Shown: piece after piece, positions 21,184 through 33,479 of the stretch
Position numbering within the stretch: the stretch's first letter is position 1
Layout: each line of letters begins with the position of its first letter
Assembly (NCBI RefSeq): GCF_022581195.2
Contig: NC_061475.1
Coordinates: forward strand, 6,572,001-6,636,000
Length of the DNA stretch: 64,000 bases
Reading direction: 5' to 3'
Origin: Helicoverpa zea
Lineage: Eukaryota; Arthropoda; Insecta; Lepidoptera; Noctuidae
Made by a program: the position numbers and the translations under genes
Notes under the pieces: generated by a model
The model's database searches: none
What the model saw: the letters and a program-made list of their open reading frames with translations, nothing else
Told to the model about the DNA's origin: nothing

Positions 21184-23252
21184 GGATATAAATTATCGCT
21201 AATAACTTTGCTGATTATGAATATCAGTTTTTGAAACTTTGCATAGATAATACTAAGAACTGTTTAAATAAACCCTTTAAGTATGTATTTGCACTAATTA
21301 AAAAATAGTGGTATATATACCCATATTTGCAAAATAAAATTCTATTCTATTCTATACTGTGATCTTAGTTTTGATTGCTGAAGGCATTTTTTCTAAGGCA
21401 TTGGGGTACTGATTTTAGTGTGTTTCTATTTGAAAGAAAGCAGAAAGAATCTAAGTAGGTAATAAATAAGTCAGTTAACAATAATTATGTATAATAAACC
21501 ATACTTGCAAGAAAAATATGAAAATGTCCTGAATGCAAAAAATAATTATTTTTACTTGCATTTTCCTTGAAAGTTAGAAAACAAAAGGAAATTAAAACGA
21601 TATTTTTTAATATCGATAACGTTTGTTTTTGTTTACAAAGTGATAATATGATTTGACATAAACACTGTATATTTGGCCAACAATTATAAAGTAGGTAATG
21701 AAAAATAAAAATATCTGAAGCTCGTTAAACTAAAGACTTTGTTTGTTTTTTTGAACGCGATAATCTCAGAAACTGATTGTCCAACTTGACATTTATTTTA
21801 GTATAAGATCTCCATGGAACAAAACTGAAAAAGCTAGCAGAAGTTAGGTATTAATATAAAATTAGTTCAATAGAGTCACAAGACAATAATTCTGAAAACC
21901 TACATTTGTTTTTTCATCAAGATCAAAAAAAGTTCCTTAGTCAGATTTTTCTCTACTTTAGGACTTGTATAAACAATCGTCTCAAATGCTCTCTTATTAA
22001 TTTATAGTAAGTGAAGAATATAATAGAAAATAAGTTCGATAATAAGTGTGTATAATTTTTATATTTTTAAAATTAATGTAAATATTACGATTAAATAAAA
22101 TTTACAAATGCTCGTCAGAAATCTGAACAGTGTGTACAATATTAAAAGGAAATTCCGTATTCACATCTCGTGTCCGCCTTCAGGCGACTTTTCTAAGAGT
22201 TTTTTATAACTTACGATATTGTTTCCTTCTTTCCTAAAATAAAGTCTTTCTTTCTTTCCATTCCATTATCCGACTTCGCAGGTAATTTACGTTTTATTTT
22301 AGTGTATCAAGAAACTTGTTAGTAGTTTCAGCCAAAGTTGTGAATGGAAATATCCCGATCTTTGATTGGATATTCAAGTTACAAGCGAAGTTCGGTCAAG
22401 CGTCGTCATCTATCTTAGATAATGTAACGAACTGGAGACGCCATTGACGGGCCATTTTCTTTGATAAGGTTATTTGAGTGCCGGTTTGGCTCGTATGGTA
22501 AGTCAATCCCAAAAGTAGCTAAATAAATTCATTTCAAAACTGATGAGCAACGTAGCATCGTAGCATCTACCGTCTTATTATATCTTGTTCAGCTACTTTT
22601 GGACTGTTGGAATTTTGTGTCAATTCTGGCGTTTGTGTTGCTAAGTAATTCCTTTGTGTTGTTCAGCTGTATTATAAAGGTGAATATGTTCCGTCACTTT
22701 TGGGGCTGACTATTACTATGTGTGTCAAGTTTATGCAGGTCGTTGAAAATTTTTTCGTGTGCTTCCGTAATGATATGACCGAAAGTGAATGAGTGAGCTA
22801 TCACTATATGATGCTTGGCAGGTATGTTGGCAGACTTTTTCACATAGGTATTTTGTGCCTATCTGCCTATGGCTTTTCCAGGTGGTAAAACGTTCTAAGT
22901 CGTCTATATATATTGCGAACAAAAGTTGTTTTGGTAAGTTTCCTTGACTTTGGAAATCTTTTGTTAGTGGCTTAACTCTTTTTTCGGTCATTTTTGAGGA
23001 GTTACGGTTGATTTATTCTACTTTAGCAGGTACAATATTTTTTCCTTTTCATATTGAGGAAAAAACTATTTTGAGTTAAGGAAAGTTCCGCATTCATGTG
23101 TAACTAACGAATGTAACTTTGTTTGTTTGTTAAGCTCTTGTAGTAAAACTGCTGATTCAGTTTTGATGAAAGTTGGCAATTAGCTAAATGAAATTCTATA
23201 TATACTCTAAGTTTAGATAGAGGTAAACGATTTTGATACAAAAATGTTGAGA
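21184..23252. other. AT-rich gene-free DNA
   Basis: No coding pattern and no repeat shared with other parts of the window was seen. The longest frames are short, with unremarkable composition. Confidence 0.5.
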
Positions 23253-26200
23253 GGGAACCAAGTCATCATCATCATCAGCCTATCGCAGTCCACTGCTGGA
23301 CATAGGCCTCTCCAAGTGCACGCCACTGAGATCGATTTTCGGCTTCTCGCATCCAGCTCCTGCCAGCCGTCTTGCGCAAGTCATCACTCCACCGTGCCTG
23401 AGGACGTCCTACACTACGTTTGCCGAGGCGCGGTCTCCACTCTAGAACTCGTTTACCCCAACGGTTATCGGTTCTTCGGCTAATATGGCCAGCCCACTGC
23501 CACTTCAGCTTGCTGATTCGATAGGCTATGTCGATGACCTTGGTTCTCTGACGGATTACCTCATTTCTGATGCGATCCCTCAGAGAAACGCCGAGCATAG
23601 CCCTTTCCATAGCCCGCTGAGCGACTTTAAACTTGTGGACCAGCCGTACCGTCAGTGTCCACGTTTCGGCTCCGTAAGTCATGACAGGTAGGACGCACTG
23701 ATTAAAGACTTTTGTCTTTAGGCACTGTGGGATCGACGATGTTAGGACTCGACGTAGCTTCCCAAATGCAGCCCAACCCAACTGAATTCTCCTATTCACC
23801 TCGTCCTCAAAGTTGTTTCTACCTAACTGCAATGTCTGCCCGAGGTATACATATTTCCGAACAACTTCGAGAACGGCGCCGTGTATCGCAATCGGTTCCG
23901 GTAGAACATGTTCATTGAACATGACCTTGGTTTTGTCCAAGTTCATCCGTAGGCCGATGCGTAGAGAAGATTCAGCCAGGTCGTTCAGCATCTGTTGTAG
24001 GTCCTGCAGCGTTTCCGCCATGATGACGATATCGTCAGCAAATCGCAAGTGAGAGATGTGTTCGCCATTGATGTTGATGCCGCGTCCTTTCCAGTTCAGC
24101 GTTTTGAACATATCCTCCATTGCATTAGTGAACAGTTTCGGGGAAATAACATCCCCTTGTCTCACTCCTCGATGCAACGGTATGGGCCTTGTTTGCTGAT
24201 TCTGTACTTGGACGGACATTGTAGCGGCTTCGTAGAGACATCTCATCACTTGGATGTATCGCCAATCTACTTGACAACGCTGCAGGGACTCCAGAACAGA
24301 CCAGATTTCAACCGAGTCAAAGGCCTTCTCATAGTCCACAAATGCTAGACACAGGGGCTGATTATACTCTTCGGTCTTCTGTATAATCTGCCGCACTGTG
24401 TGGATGTGGTCTATAGTGCCGTATCCGCTCCGAAACCCAGCCTGCTCCGGTGGTTGGAATTCGTCGAGTCTTCGCGCAAGTCGGTTCGTGATCACTCTTG
24501 AGAACAGCTTATATACGTGGCTTAGGAGGGAAATGGGTCGATAGTTCTTCAACTGGGTTTTGTCTCCCTTTTTGAAGAACAGGACGACAACACTCCTACT
24601 CCACGTCTCTGGAGTTCTCCCTTCAAACAGGACGGCATTAAAAAGCTTCTGGAGCTCCCCCAGTACGGGCTTACCTCCTGCTTTTAAAAGCTCTGTTGTA
24701 ATGCCATCCTCGCCAGGGGCTTTTCCATTTTTGAGCTGTCTCAGAGCGATCTCGATTTCGCCACTGCTGACTTCTGGCAGGTCTTCGGTGAAATGGCGTG
24801 TTAATGTGGCTCTAGAATCCTCATTTCCGGGATCAGGTCGAGATGCATGCGATGCGTATAACCGGCCATAGAAATTTTCCACTTCCGAAAGGACTGCCGG
24901 CACCGAAGAAACGACTTCTCCACTTGTTGTGGTCAGCTTCGTCAAGTGGCTTCTTCCAAGAGATTGTACGAACACCTTTGACCCCCGATTCAGCTCAATT
25001 GCTCTTTCAATGTCAAGAGTATTGGAGCACCGGAGGTCGCGTCGTACGTGCTTGTTGATCTCTTGGTTTAGAGCCCGCTTAGCTGACGAAGTGACAGGCG
25101 GGTTTTCACGTCGTTTCTTCATAAGCCCTAATGTCTCTTCCGAAAGCTTTGATTTCTTGCCCTTACGCTGCATGTTACAGAATCTCGAACCTTCCTCCCT
25201 GAGGATCCGAACCACATATTCGTGGTTCTGGTTAACGTCTGTTGTGGTTTCCACGGCGGCAAATCGGTTCTCCAGATTTGACTGGAACGTTTCGGATCCT
25301 GTCATGGTTTGGAGCAGTGTTGGTCGGAGCCTGGCCTTCATCAGACGGAAACGTTCGGCCTTGAAGTTGATATTCAGAGAGCCTCGGACAAGTCGGTGAT
25401 CGCTACCGGTATTAAACCTATTGATCACGGAGACGTCTCTGAATATGTGCTTCTTGTTCGTCATGATGAAGTCAATCTCATTTTTAGTCATAGTGTCGGG
25501 GCTTTGCCACGTCCACTTCCTTTGGGGCTGCTTTTTGAAAAAGGAGTTCATCAAAAAGAGCCCCTCGCGTTCAAGGAAGTTGACGAGCATTTGCCCCCTA
25601 TGATTCCTGCTTCCAAATCCATGGGATCCTACTGCCGATTCGCCGCAAATCTGTACTCCCACTTTAGCGTTAAAGTCCCCCATGACAACGGTGTAATGGG
25701 TCTTTGTAGTGAAGTGGAGGGCCCTTGATATATCATCAAACATATCCTCCACTTCATCGTCTGAATGTGTCGAGGTCGGTGCGTACACTTGCACTACCTT
25801 GAGGCTATACCTGTCGGTGAGCTTTATGATAAGGTACGCTACCCTGTTCGACACACTAGACACCTCCACAACGTTATCAGCTAGGGACTTATTAACCAGA
25901 AACCCAACGCCACCTTGGGATTGTTGGTCTCCCTCTCGGAAGTACATTAGGTGACCTGATTCGAGGGTTATGGTGTCCTCCCCCTCTCTTCGAACTTCAC
26001 ATAACCCTAATATGTGCCACCTAATCTTCCCAAGTTCCACCTCGAGTTGCGCCAGATGCGAGTCAAGCCGTAGCGTGCGGCCGTTGTACGTCGCAAGAGT
26101 CAGTTGTGTTTGGTGGCCTCCCGTAACCCGGAGATTCTTCGCACCCCCTGTCCCACCGTAACCACGGTCGCCACCGTGACCGGGAATAGCGGGACTGCCG

Positions 26201-26448
26201 GGAACTAGGGGCCGTGGCTTTTTTGTTCTGCACATTAGAGGAATATAGCCTACTGCTATCACGCTGGCCAGACGGGTTGATAGAGGGTTTTTTTCCGAGT
26301 TTTCCTTCTCTCGCACTGGTGTTCGGTGCAATTTTCTCCATTAGTCGACTTCTACGACACCCACTGGAAGAAGGGGGTAGCGACATGTGTATTCTTAAGC
26401 CGTCGCTACACGGCTTAAACCAACGCGCGGCACGGCGGGAACCAAGTC
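23253..26448 (-). mobile_element. Full-length RTE-type retrotransposon with 12-bp target duplication
   Basis: The body is 23265-26436. Identical GGGAACCAAGTC copies flank it at 23253-23264 and 26437-26448. Read on the minus strand it has a GC-rich 5' leader (about 100-200 bp), a single long ORF, a 3' end overlapping the ORF terminus and a short (GATGAT)n tail at 23265-23276. Single-ORF structure and simple-repeat tail without poly(A) are RTE hallmarks. Truncated relatives lie at 9552, 27729, 37350, 51425 and 56125. Confidence 0.92.
23275..26235 (-). CDS. RTE ORF: endonuclease-reverse transcriptase, intact
   Basis: The product is 986 codons from ATG 26235 (the frame stays open to about 26331 without an earlier ATG). 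The N-terminal part (about residues 50-290) is an APE-type endonuclease that nicks target DNA: LATYNGRTLR, LGLCEVRR, MGDFNAKVG near residue 184 and SDHRLV with the catalytic His. The RT domain follows (about 480-760): GKAPGEDGI, FVDYEKAFDSV, HRGVRQGDVISP and LRFADDIVIMAE, the FADD near residue 731. The C-terminus carries the WAGHISRRTDNRW and GRPQARWSDDLRK blocks typical of RTE elements. There are no internal stops or frameshifts. It drives target-primed reverse transcription of its own RNA and possibly of SINE RNAs. Confidence 0.93.
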   Translation of the reverse strand: MCRTKKPRPLVPGSPAIPGHGGDRGYGGTGGAKNLRVTGGHQTQLTLATYNGRTLRLDSHLAQLEVELGKIRWHILGLCEVRREGEDTITLESGHLMYFREGDQQSQGGVGFLVNKSLADNVVEVSSVSNRVAYLIIKLTDRYSLKVVQVYAPTSTHSDDEVEDMFDDISRALHFTTKTHYTVVMGDFNAKVGVQICGESAVGSHGFGSRNHRGQMLVNFLEREGLFLMNSFFKKQPQRKWTWQSPDTMTKNEIDFIMTNKKHIFRDVSVINRFNTGSDHRLVRGSLNINFKAERFRLMKARLRPTLLQTMTGSETFQSNLENRFAAVETTTDVNQNHEYVVRILREEGSRFCNMQRKGKKSKLSEETLGLMKKRRENPPVTSSAKRALNQEINKHVRRDLRCSNTLDIERAIELNRGSKVFVQSLGRSHLTKLTTTSGEVVSSVPAVLSEVENFYGRLYASHASRPDPGNEDSRATLTRHFTEDLPEVSSGEIEIALRQLKNGKAPGEDGITTELLKAGGKPVLGELQKLFNAVLFEGRTPETWSRSVVVLFFKKGDKTQLKNYRPISLLSHVYKLFSRVITNRLARRLDEFQPPEQAGFRSGYGTIDHIHTVRQIIQKTEEYNQPLCLAFVDYEKAFDSVEIWSVLESLQRCQVDWRYIQVMRCLYEAATMSVQVQNQQTRPIPLHRGVRQGDVISPKLFTNAMEDMFKTLNWKGRGININGEHISHLRFADDIVIMAETLQDLQQMLNDLAESSLRIGLRMNLDKTKVMFNEHVLPEPIAIHGAVLEVVRKYVYLGQTLQLGRNNFEDEVNRRIQLGWAAFGKLRRVLTSSIPQCLKTKVFNQCVLPVMTYGAETWTLTVRLVHKFKVAQRAMERAMLGVSLRDRIRNEVIRQRTKVIDIAYRISKLKWQWAGHISRRTDNRWGKRVLEWRPRLGKRSVGRPQARWSDDLRKTAGRSWMREAENRSQWRALGEAYVQQWTAIG

Positions 26449-26469
26449 CTAGTATGAAAATATTCATCA

Positions 26470-26675
26470 TCTGCCTAACCTTTTACCAACTATCTTTCAG
26501 GGCCAGCTTCCAGTCTACCCGGATTCAGCTGAGTACCAGTGTTTTTCAAGGAGCGACTGCCTATCTGACCTCGTCAACCCAGTTACCCGGGGGACACAAT
26601 ACTCCTAGGTAAGACTGGGTGTCAGATTTACTGGCTACTGATTACCCGTAACGACTTCCAAAGATATTCAATGAC
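26470..26675 (-). repeat. SINE-A, 3' half
   Basis: A reverse copy beginning at the GATGA tail (TTCATCATCTGCC) and running through GGAGCGACTGCCTATCTGACC to GATATTCAATGACAG. It lies 22 bp from the RTE target duplication. Confidence 0.8.
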
Positions 26676-26938
26676 AGCTTAGTATGAAAACATTATGGAC
26701 CTTATTGAAACATTATTAACCTAGTACCTATTCAGAAGTACTGGTATGAAAACATTTTCAAAACTAAAACAATACCTTTGTTTGTTCCTCAATTGTTTTG
26801 TTATAACTGGGCATTATTTGTTCAAATTGTAGGCGTAGCTTAACTGGAATTGGTAAAGTGTTAGAACCTCCGTACACTACAGACTTTTTAGTCGGCCGAT
26901 AGTTTCATACAAGTAGTTAAGTATTCCTATAGTGCATA

Positions 26939-27586
26939 TGTCGCAGGGATATGATAAAAACGGGGATATGATCAATTCCCTAAGGGACTTGATCAAATCA
27001 CGGAGGATGTTAAAATAACAACACGATTTTATCTTTTCCCTAAACAAATCTAGTGAATTGAACAAATCACTAGATTGGTTCAGTGAAATGACAAAAATAA
27101 TTTTGCTTTGATATTTTAAAGGTTTATTTGGTAAGATATACCTACATAATTATGATAATCAGGTGTATGCAATACAAGGAAATATTGATATAAAAATCAC
27201 GATTACTCAGAACAATATTTTAATTTTTGAAAGAATCTACAAAAATTTCTTTTAAAAATATTTTAGTTGCGTATGATATGCCTATTTGTAATAATCACTT
27301 ATTAAAACATGCAGCTGATTTGTGGCATCGTGAATAACATAAAACATTATTTTTCTTACAGGCACATCTATGACACCTACGGCTTGCCTAGTGTTTGCAA
27401 GCGCGACCCAAACAAGAACTGACATTTTTTTTGTCATTTCACTGAACCAATTTAGGGATTTGTTCAATTCACTAGATTTGTTTGGAGAAAAGATAAAATC
27501 GTGTTGCTATTTTAACATCCTCCGTGATTTGATCAAATCCCTTAGGGAATTGATCATATCCCCGTTTTTATCATATCCCTGCGACA
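26939..27586. mobile_element. Foldback element with ~160-bp inverted arms
   Basis: The left arm 26939-27098 (TGTCGCAGGGATATGATAAA ... TTCAGTGAAATGACAAA) is matched by the reverse complement at 27425-27586. CATA lies directly outside each end (26935-26938, 27587-27590), a possible 4-bp target duplication. The ~325-bp centre has no ORF. Confidence 0.8.
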
Positions 27587-27590
27587 CATA

Positions 27591-29981
27591 TATCACAATG
27601 ATTAGGTACCCTGCCGGTGTAAGAATTATTATAACTTCCTCGATAAATGTGAAACTTTTTTTTTCGTATTAGTTCCGTACCTTCCTAGTTCCTCAGAGTA
27701 GTATCTTTTTCTAAGACTATATTATTCGAACGCTGGGCAAAAGCCTACCCATTTTGTCTCCACACCTGTCGATATTTTGAGTCCTCCCACCAATCAGGGT
27801 TGCCATAGTACCACATTAGTATGCTCAATCAAAACGAATTCTTCATAATTATAACGTGTAGCTATATTTTATCGTAATTACGTGAAAATACGGCATTTAA
27901 GTCGTCTCCATAACTAGATGGAAGCAACTAAAAGTTTCCAAAAAGTAGCTGGTCTGTAATAACATTCAAAAATGTGCTTCAAATAATTTAATTAACATTG
28001 AATTTTCTATTGTTAGTACCGCAAAATTTCTGAGAATATCAGGATGGTATCACTGTTAATAATTGTAAGCACAAATGGGTATTATTTGGAGAACAAAAGT
28101 TTAAAGTTAAATGTAGTGATTTTAAAGATTAAACTGGTATCGAAAACTTTTGACGGTTTTGATTTTATTTGAATGACAATAGTGAAGTCATTTAGTTATA
28201 TTTTTGAATTTGTATATATCTTAGATACAGCTGTTTTCAGTATAGCCATATAGTTTGTCTTGGGAACCTATATACGAATCGTCAATTTACATTTGTTTTT
28301 TGTAGTCAGTGAAAAAGTCATCCAATCCAATTTCTATTCTGTTGGATCCAGTCTCAATTCTTTGTTATAAAATAAAAGTTTTTAACACTACATTCCCATA
28401 TCAAGATTGCAACTGTTTGCCGTAGATATATTTTGCATTATGAAACTTGCAATGCATTGGAAGTCAATCCTTGGAATAATATAAGAAGTGACAATACCAA
28501 CATTGAATTTATTTTCTAGATGCTCATGTCAGTTTCACGTTTCTATGTACATTCATGTACATTATATCATATTTTTATTAAAAGGGCTTTTATGTAAATT
28601 ACCATCTTCAGTTCAATAAAATGTAAATTAGATGACATATTTCTCAATATAACAACATAATATTGACTCGTCATCTGCCTAGCCTTTTTCCAAATATGTT
28701 TGGGTCGACTTCCAGTCCAATTGTATTGAATAACAGACTTATGTACCTTAACAACTTCTTTGTCTAATGAGTCATATGTGATATACACCGATTGTTTAAC
28801 TATTGTGTCTACTTCGTGGATAGTGAAATGGTTAAGGGTCTCCAAGCACAAAAAAATATAAATACCTTTAATCTTCCAACTCAGTAACATACCCTACAAA
28901 AATAGTTTCCTAAAACATCTTTAGCTCAAACATTAAAAAATCTCTTCGTTCTCGAAGTTTCGCGTCAGCAAGGAAAGCCCGCCAATACAATTATGAACGT
29001 GTCTATCCCTTACGGGGTACGAGGGGTAGAGGGGAGGGATGAAGGGATGGCCCTTGCAATAAATGTACCCAGCAAACAGGATTTATTCCGAAGCTATTTT
29101 GTAAAGGCAAGGAAAATATTTTTGTTTTGATCTGAAGTTTTCATGTGTATGTTTGGGTATTTTTGACGATTTGAGATGATTGATGTGTTTCTAGTATTTT
29201 TTGTCCCGCAGTGTATGGAATTTATACTGATATTTTAAAGCTGTGGGGTGTGCTTGTTAAAGGCAGTCTCAGCGCAGTAGTTAATATCCTCTTCCTAGCT
29301 GTTGGTGAAAGTTAACCTACTCAAAAAAGTACCTACTACTATTATATACAAAAAAGTACAGTAGGTACTTTTTTGATGTCCATATTTTACCAGGATAATA
29401 GTCTATTCGAATTTGAGTGGAACCGGAATTTTATCCAAATTAGACTCTGGGACCAATAAATAATATAATATTTATTTGGTAACATGGTCACTGTTTTATT
29501 CAATTTCGGTAAAGATGCTTTACCTCACATAGAATAAACATCTAACTTTCATACTTGCCAGTTTTATCAAAAAAAATCCACGAAAAAATTCAAATATTTT
29601 GTAAGCAAGGCCTATTGGGTTATCAAGTACCTAGAACCAATTAACATTTTTGCTTAATTCTGCTAATTACAAACTGACCCACATCACTTTGATAATAATA
29701 AACAATTTTAGAACAAAATTGATGGCTTCATGTTTAACTTTTAACCTAAAAAGGTTGTATTAGGAATCATAAATAGGCCGGTAACTTTTTTATTTGATAA
29801 AAAAGTTTTTTTTCGACATTGAAGTGATGGTGAAAGCTGTATTTTGTATTTACAAATTTATAAATTCGACATTTGGCCTTGTGAAAACCTGTTGATGTCA
29901 CAAGCCTCGTGTAATCTTTTCTTGCAGTGAAACAATGAAAAGCATGGTTTAAAAATAAAGGAAAAACCAAACTTATGTAAT
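27591..29981. other. AT-rich DNA with traces of RTE and SINE-A
   Basis: GCTGGGCAAAAGCCTACCCATT near 27732-27800 resembles an RTE 3' end. 28679-28735 (CTAGCCTTTTTCCAAATATG, TCGACTTCCAGTCCAA) is an old SINE-A scrap. No gene was recognised. Confidence 0.4.
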
Positions 29982-30160
29982 AAGCTAGCTTCTGCCAGCG
30001 GTGTCATCCACGCCCCGTTGGAACTACTTACCAGATAGCCTATGGCCTTTCTTGACAAATGGACTCCCTGAAAAAAACAAATGAGATCCGACTGGTTGTT
30101 CCTGACATTAGCGGAATGAACCACACAAGCAAACAAACTTTTTAGCTTTGATAATTTTTA
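29982..30160 (+). repeat. Dispersed moth repeat
   Basis: AGCTAGCTTCTGCCAGCGGTG, ATAGCCTATGGCCTTTCTTG and the CTGACATTAGCG end follow the order seen in copies at 43550 and 59600. Non-coding; class unresolved. Confidence 0.5.
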
Positions 30161-30384
30161 TTTTGTCACTATTCACCCCAGTGCGTGAAGTAGGTCTTAA
30201 AGAACGAAAGTAAAACTGTCATCAGAAGCTAATTTTACATAAATGTTATTACTAAAATAAACTACACATAGTCCATTACAATAGCCAGAATGCTACTTAG
30301 AATCAGGCAAACGTAACCTAGATTTCCAAAACGGGCTCTTTTGACCGAAAACCAGAGAGCTAGAGTTGGGAAATACAGGTCTTT

Positions 30385-30613
30385 ATAGTTCGGCCATTCA
30401 GAGAATGCGTTCCTGACACGTCGCGATTGAACTGACGACGTAATAACATTCATTGATTATTGATATAATAATGTTGTTTTAATGCTCCTCAATTGTTAAA
30501 ACGGTAAACAACCAGCAAAAATATTTTTATCGTAACTGCAACGCCATTGCAAAGTTACGTCGTCAGTTCAATCGCGACGTGTCAGGAACGCATTCTCTGA
30601 ATGGCCGAACTAT
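30385..30613. mobile_element. MITE with perfect 59-bp terminal inverted repeats
   Basis: Arms 30385-30443 (ATAGTTCGGCCATTCAGAGA...) and 30555-30613 are exact reverse complements over 59 bp, with a 111-bp AT-rich centre. If the ends are read as GTTCGGCC...GGCCGAAC, TA flanks both sides, consistent with a TA-duplicating transposon. No coding capacity. Confidence 0.9.
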
Positions 30614-32934
30614 AGTCCCGGGATTCGGGACGCACGGGAAACGGAGAATTCTCTACATAATCTGGTTGAAGCCTCTATGTTGCCCGGGCCGGGACTTTGC
30701 ATAGCGATTGAGCGGGATTAAATACCATTCTTAGTTTAAGTTGCTATTGTTGATAATTTTTTGGTCCTTAGTTTCAAGCGCGATTTTTTAGTATGCAGTA
30801 AAATTGAACGTTGGTTGTTATAAATACACCTTAATATATTTTCTTTACCTTTTGCTAATACGTGACAAAAATAGACAGAAAGCAATTTTAAATTGCAACA
30901 GAAGAAAATAAACATCAGTTTCTCATTTACTGCTGTGAAAGGCGACTAATAACAATTTCACATCATATTTTTTGTTTGATAATCTTAATACAATTTGCTG
31001 CTCACATTTTAAGCTCATCTCGGTTTAACAAAAATAATATTATATTTTCCAAAAATATAAAGAGTTTTCTTATTTTCCAAAAAATATGAAAAGAATGTTA
31101 TCTTACACGCGCTCTCTTAAAAGTCGTCCACCTCACTTCTAGGCATTTTTTAACACCTACATTATATCTTACAAACAATTTGTGAAATCTAAACACATTA
31201 GGAGATAAGCCTGACATTCACACATTTTGGATTTACAAAATTGAAGATGTTTTCTTACAAATAAAATTCTACGAGTACTGGCACACTGCAGACAGTTGAC
31301 CCAATGGTTGGCAAAATGTTTTTAAAGGAAAATCTTCATTCTAATTAAAGTTCTCTGTTTTTCTGATACCGGCTAAGTACCTGATCTTAGTAAAGTGTGT
31401 ACTACCATTCATCTTTATACTGATTTAGAAGCCCAAACAAAGTCAGCCGACTAAAAGTTTGCAGAGGGCACTGATTCTTCAGCTAAACTTCCTTTTTTGT
31501 GTGAAAATAAATTATTAAGTGCCAAACAAATTATCGGCCGACTAAAAGTTTATAGTATGCGCGTACACTAAGACGTCTTGAAATGCCAGCTGTTTATTGC
31601 AAAAAAAGAATTTGAAATCATTGTGCGGAGCTGTCTAGTTCAATGACAGATGTCAATGCTGAAGCTTTTTAGATGGAACACAAAAGTAAATAGTGAAAAC
31701 AGAATGTCTTTTGGGGAACATTAAAAGGGGTAGCTTAAAGTAGGTTTTGAAGTCGTTTGTATGTTTATGGGATAAATGTATATGCAGTTAATTTTTTTTG
31801 GTTCCTCTTTTTTTTCGTGGTATGTTCTCTTACCTGGACAGTAAAGTGTTTGGTGCTATTCCGCAATAGTTCGTTAGTATATGGGTCTACTAGGTCATTG
31901 TAAGCCTAACCGTCAGTTTCACAAAGATCCATGAAAATTAAAACTTCATTCAATCTATTGCTATCACTTGTTATCTTGTTGACAGAGAAAGAGTCAGCAA
32001 TAGATTTAAAGAAGCTTTAACTTTAATGGACTTTTGTGCAACTGACGGTAAATAAAATGGACCACTATTACAAAAACTAATGCTAAAAACATTTTGGATT
32101 AAAAAACAAATACCTAGCTTACATGAATGTGTCTTAAAGATTAATAAATCTTTTTACTTTTCAGTTGTCTGGCAAAAAGATTTAAGCTAAAGTGGACGAA
32201 AGGATAGCGGTTTCAAAATCTTTTAATGCTCACCTGGACAAAAGGGATAATGTGTGCAAACACAAGTCTAGTTGAAGTTTTTTACTTATATCTTTTTTAC
32301 ACGTAAGCCCTTTTCAGAAACAGCCAACCCAGTTACTGAGATACGCTTACGTAGAAGTTGCAGACTTTTGAAAACCGTAAAGGTTAGCAAACCATTATGA
32401 CTGGAATTTACAATAACCGAGTCGGGATTTTTTTTTACCGAGATAGGACCCGAAGCTCTAAATAATTTCAGAGTTTGCTGCCCTTTTTCTACAACTAGAA
32501 AAGTAGCTCTATCCACCTCGTGACAAATATAGCCCATTTCTTCCGCCTAAAAACGTGGAAACAAATGGACCAAAATCTAAAGGCTTAACTCGTGAATTAA
32601 AGGCTCCGTATGCTGGGTATGTGGAGTGAGACTGTGACGAATTCAACGCGTCGCCAAACTTTTAATGAAAACGGCTGCGACAGCAAAATCTCTTGCGGAA
32701 GGCATTTTAATTACATTTCGCACATTTTGCTGACCATTAAGGGTATTTTCGGCACGTCATATTATTAATGTTTTTTTAAAACGAGTCGTGTTCGTTTAAA
32801 TTGTCGTGTTTGTTCGGTAATTGTGTTGGTAATTTTTGAAGAATTTCGGATAAAGAAGTGATAATTATTTTTATATGTTTTTTTTTATGCTGCTTTTGTT
32901 GTGTCGTTATCAACCTTTTTTATTAATTTATTTT
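30614..32934. other. Gene-free AT-rich DNA
   Basis: A short GC-richer patch (30617-30720, GTCCCGGGATTCGGGACGC) follows the MITE. An 83-codon minus-strand frame at 32286-32537 has no recognised homology. Nothing else can be supported. Confidence 0.4.
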
Positions 32935-33075
32935 CATGCAGAAAAGGAATGAGCGTTAGCCACCTCCTTGCTTAGCACGGATTGGCTATTTTTAGGCTCA
33001 GAAATTAAGTCCAATATATTCATATGGCTTTAGAAAAGTTACATAGGCACTTGCCTACCTGGAATGACCTCCTAA
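32935..33075 (-). repeat. Diverged SINE-B fragment
   Basis: AGAAAAGGAATGAGCGTTAGCC, GCTTAGCACGGATTGGCTATTT and AAAAGTTACATAGGCACTTGCC follow the order of SINE-B at 56475-56757, with many substitutions. Confidence 0.5.
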
Positions 33076-33479
33076 CATTTCAAATTACAGTTTTATACGT
33101 CATATACCCAATATATAAGCTTTATAATAATAAGCTTTGTAATAAAAGAAGAAAACTATTACCAAATTAAAAATCCAGACAATTAAAAATCCCTTAACCC
33201 AATATTAACGAAACCGATTTTCAAATTACCGTCCATTTCCCAAACCTCCTTTGACGGACGGGACGAGAAAAAAATAGCAAGAAATAAAAAAAAAATCTTT
33301 TTATATAGCCGCGTTAATTGAAGAAAATGACACTTTTCCCTTTGAATCTCGGAGCTATTAATTATAATGATTTCTCAAAGGAAAATACGTGTAAGTATAG
33401 TAGGTACTAGATTTTCTCAAGCTCATCAATCAGAAGTTTTGTTTGATTGCTCATGATGAATGAAGGAGACCTCCTGGGA

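Noticed and set aside
22731..22991. 86-codon minus-strand frame containing YIDD
   Set aside because: A short YIDD-like string alone does not make an RT; no other RT motif is present and the surrounding DNA is AT-rich without element structure.
32286..32537. 83-codon minus-strand frame (starts MGYICHEVDRATF)
   Set aside because: Composition is not implausible, but no family is recognised, there are no splice or promoter cues, and it is not repeated here. Left as unsupported.
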